NCBI GenBank assembly: GCA_002344075.1
Contig: DDTM01000006.1
Location: 1-15,199 of the forward strand
Source of the DNA: Bacteroidetes bacterium UBA2364
Lineage (GTDB): Bacteria > Bacteroidota > Rhodothermia > Rhodothermales > UBA2364
Direction: 5' to 3'
DNA: 15,199 bases
Shown here: one piece after another, positions 13,649 through 15,199 of the stretch
Numbering within the stretch: position 1 is the first letter of the stretch
Layout of the letters: each line of letters begins with the position of its first letter
The notes under the pieces: generated by a model
What the model was told of the DNA's origin: nothing
Seen by the model: the letters and a program-made list of their open reading frames with translations, nothing else
Databases searched by the model: none
Made by a program: the position numbers and the translations under genes

Positions 13649-15022
13649 ATGCAACAGGGTCTGGAGACCATTGTGGCGATTGCTACCGCACGAGGCCGCG
13701 CAGCGCTGGCCATTGTCCGCTTATCGGGGCCGGATGCCGTACCCATTGTAGCCGCGTGTTTCCGCGGAAAATCTTTGGAGCAGACCAAGGGCCATACGGC
13801 TTTTTTTGGCTATATAACGGATATTCAGGGAAACGACATAGACCAAGTGGTGGCGACGGTGTTCCGCGCACCAAAATCGGCAACGGGCGAAGACATTGTG
13901 GAAGTCACGTGCCATGGTGGTGATTTTGCCCCGCAACTCATTTTGCACCGTCTGGTGCAAGCCGGAGCACGTTTGGCCGAGCCAGGAGAATTCACTCAGC
14001 GGGCCTTTCTGAATGGAAAAATGGACCTTGCACAAGCAGAAGCTGTCGCAGACCTAATCCACGCCTCATCTTCGATGGCGCATCGTGTATCGCTGAACCA
14101 CCTTCAAGGGCGATACTCAGCACAAATCATGGCACTTCGGGCCGAGTTGATGGAATTGGCAGCCATGATTGAATTGGAATTGGATTTTGCCGAAGAAGAT
14201 GTGGCCTTTGCTGATCGGGATCGGTTGGTGGGCCTCTTGAAAAATGCACAAATATTATTGTCTGGATTGTTGGATTCGTGGCGGGTAGGCGCGTTTCTAA
14301 GGGATGGTATCCGGGTGGTGATTGGTGGCCGACCCAATGCAGGGAAAAGTACGTTGCTCAATGTACTCACAGGCCGGAATCGGGCCATTGTCAGTCCCAT
14401 CGCCGGAACCACCCGCGATGAAATTGAAGTGGATGTAGAGGTGATGGGTTTCTTGTTTCGGTTCGTGGATACGGCAGGATTACGGGAAACACAAGACTTG
14501 ATTGAGGCCGAAGGGGTACGGCGGGCCGAGCATTCCATCCGAACCGCAGATATCTTGTTGTATGTATTTGATGCGGTGATAGGGTTGGACGAGGAGGAAT
14601 CGGTATTTCTAACGACATTAAAACAGGCCCAGCCGCAATTACCTGTATTACGGGTGGCCAATAAAGCCGATTTGGCCCTTCAGATGGATTCTTTTGAGGC
14701 TGATTTTAGGCTCTCTGCGGTTCACTGGGATGATCCGGCTCTGGAGGCGTTACGGAAGAAACTGGTACAAACGGCCACCCAAGGTTTGGCTGATGCAGAA
14801 GCTTCGGCGGTTGTAACAAACCAGCGTCATCGCCAGCATTTGGCAAAAGCATTGAGACATGTCGAAACGGCACAGGATCTTTTGTCAACGGAGTTGGTTT
14901 CTGGAGATCGCTTGTCATTAGACCTACGGTTGGCTCTTCACGAATTAGGCGCGATCACTGGGGAAATTACCACAGAGGATATTTTGGGAGAGATTTTTTC
15001 TCGGTTTTGTATCGGAAAGTGA
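13649..15022 (+). CDS. mnmE: tRNA modification GTPase MnmE
   Basis: With MnmG this protein installs the cmnm5 group on wobble uridine 34 of certain tRNAs. The 457-residue sequence has all three parts. The N-terminal formyl-THF-binding domain (ETIVAIATARGRAALAIVRLSG, 6-27) is followed by a helical domain with EPGEFTQRAFLNGKMDLAQAEAV (111-133). The inserted G domain has G1 GRPNAGKS (227-234), G2 GTTRDE (253-258), G3 DTAG (274-277) and G4 NKAD (338-341). The protein ends in the canonical CIGK with the cysteine at 454. The ATG at 13649 gives a normal length. It follows yidC by 88 bp with a terminator between, so it either has its own promoter or depends on read-through. Confidence 0.95.
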   Translation: MQQGLETIVAIATARGRAALAIVRLSGPDAVPIVAACFRGKSLEQTKGHTAFFGYITDIQGNDIDQVVATVFRAPKSATGEDIVEVTCHGGDFAPQLILHRLVQAGARLAEPGEFTQRAFLNGKMDLAQAEAVADLIHASSSMAHRVSLNHLQGRYSAQIMALRAELMELAAMIELELDFAEEDVAFADRDRLVGLLKNAQILLSGLLDSWRVGAFLRDGIRVVIGGRPNAGKSTLLNVLTGRNRAIVSPIAGTTRDEIEVDVEVMGFLFRFVDTAGLRETQDLIEAEGVRRAEHSIRTADILLYVFDAVIGLDEEESVFLTTLKQAQPQLPVLRVANKADLALQMDSFEADFRLSAVHWDDPALEALRKKLVQTATQGLADAEASAVVTNQRHRQHLAKALRHVETAQDLLSTELVSGDRLSLDLRLALHELGAITGEITTEDILGEIFSRFCIGK

Positions 15023-15051
15023 ATCTATTTTACTTTGTTTGTTAAATCCCT

Positions 15052-15198
15052 TCATTTACTTGCATTAAGAGCGGGTACTGTTCCCTTTTCTTTCTCTTTT
15101 TGTAAAAGCTTAGGCATGGAACCAAAGTCTATGTAAACTTGTTTTGGTGCAATCAATTGGTTTATGGATTTATCAAACGACATATCGGTATTAAAGGG
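15052..15198 (-). CDS. Unknown protein, C-terminal part (5' end probably outside window)
   Basis: On the minus strand an open frame enters from the right edge and ends in TGA at 15052-15054. It reads PFNTDMSFDKSINQ, then LIAPKQVYIDFGSMPK, then LLQKEKEKGTVPALNASK. Composition and codons look coding, and it would be convergent with mnmE with a 29-bp gap. An in-frame ATG (MSFDKS) could make it a complete 43-residue peptide, but continuation beyond the window is more likely. I do not recognise a family. No terminator hairpin is visible between it and mnmE. Confidence 0.5.
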   Translation of the reverse strand, partial: PFNTDMSFDKSINQLIAPKQVYIDFGSMPKLLQKEKEKGTVPALNASK

Positions 15199-15199
15199 T

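Overview
This window looks like chromosomal DNA of a member of the Bacteroidota/Rhodothermota (FCB) group. Genes generally lack a Shine-Dalgarno sequence. Two promoters match the phylum's TTG-N19/20-TAnnTTTG pattern. The alanine dehydrogenase, the RDD protein, the membrane MutS-like ATPase and the rpmH-rnpA-yidC core are all of Bacteroidota type. The lineage is inferred from these features and was not tested by any search.

Layout, left to right. At 2-466 is the end of an FkbM-type methyltransferase gene (+), closed by a bidirectional terminator. At 521-3898 lies a minus-strand group: an unrecognised secreted protein, alanine dehydrogenase and a SpoU/TrmH-family RNA methyltransferase. Glutamate dehydrogenase (4130-5437, +) diverges from that group, so two NAD(P)-linked amino-acid dehydrogenases flank one 231-bp regulatory gap. 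From 5485 to 10685 every gene is on the minus strand. In transcription order these are a PLP-dependent D-threonine aldolase/D-serine dehydratase-like enzyme, a small peptide gene, an ATP-grasp ligase, an RDD membrane protein and a membrane-anchored MutS-like ATPase. Two tRNA genes (Gly-CCC, Val-TAC) form their own unit with promoter and terminator at 10769-11034. The right end is housekeeping: rpmH, rnpA, yidC (+), a terminator, then mnmE (+). The tail of an unknown minus-strand gene reaches the window edge.

The most notable element is at 8193-9353: an apparent graspetide (omega-ester RiPP) locus. An 80-residue precursor ends in three repeats of the plesiocin-type core pattern TTxxxxEE (TTMMVGEE, TTLAIGEE, ATMMVGEE). 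It is followed by an ATP-grasp ligase with its catalytic residues in place. A strong hairpin with a T-run separates the two genes, as expected if the precursor is made in excess over its enzyme. No exporter, protease or regulator is visible next to it. The product class is known (plesiocin-like), but this three-repeat precursor with a degenerate last repeat may be undescribed. A frame-broken small reading frame sits just upstream.

There is no CRISPR array, insertion sequence, rRNA or recognisable replication origin in the window, and no gap without a gene exceeds 300 bases.
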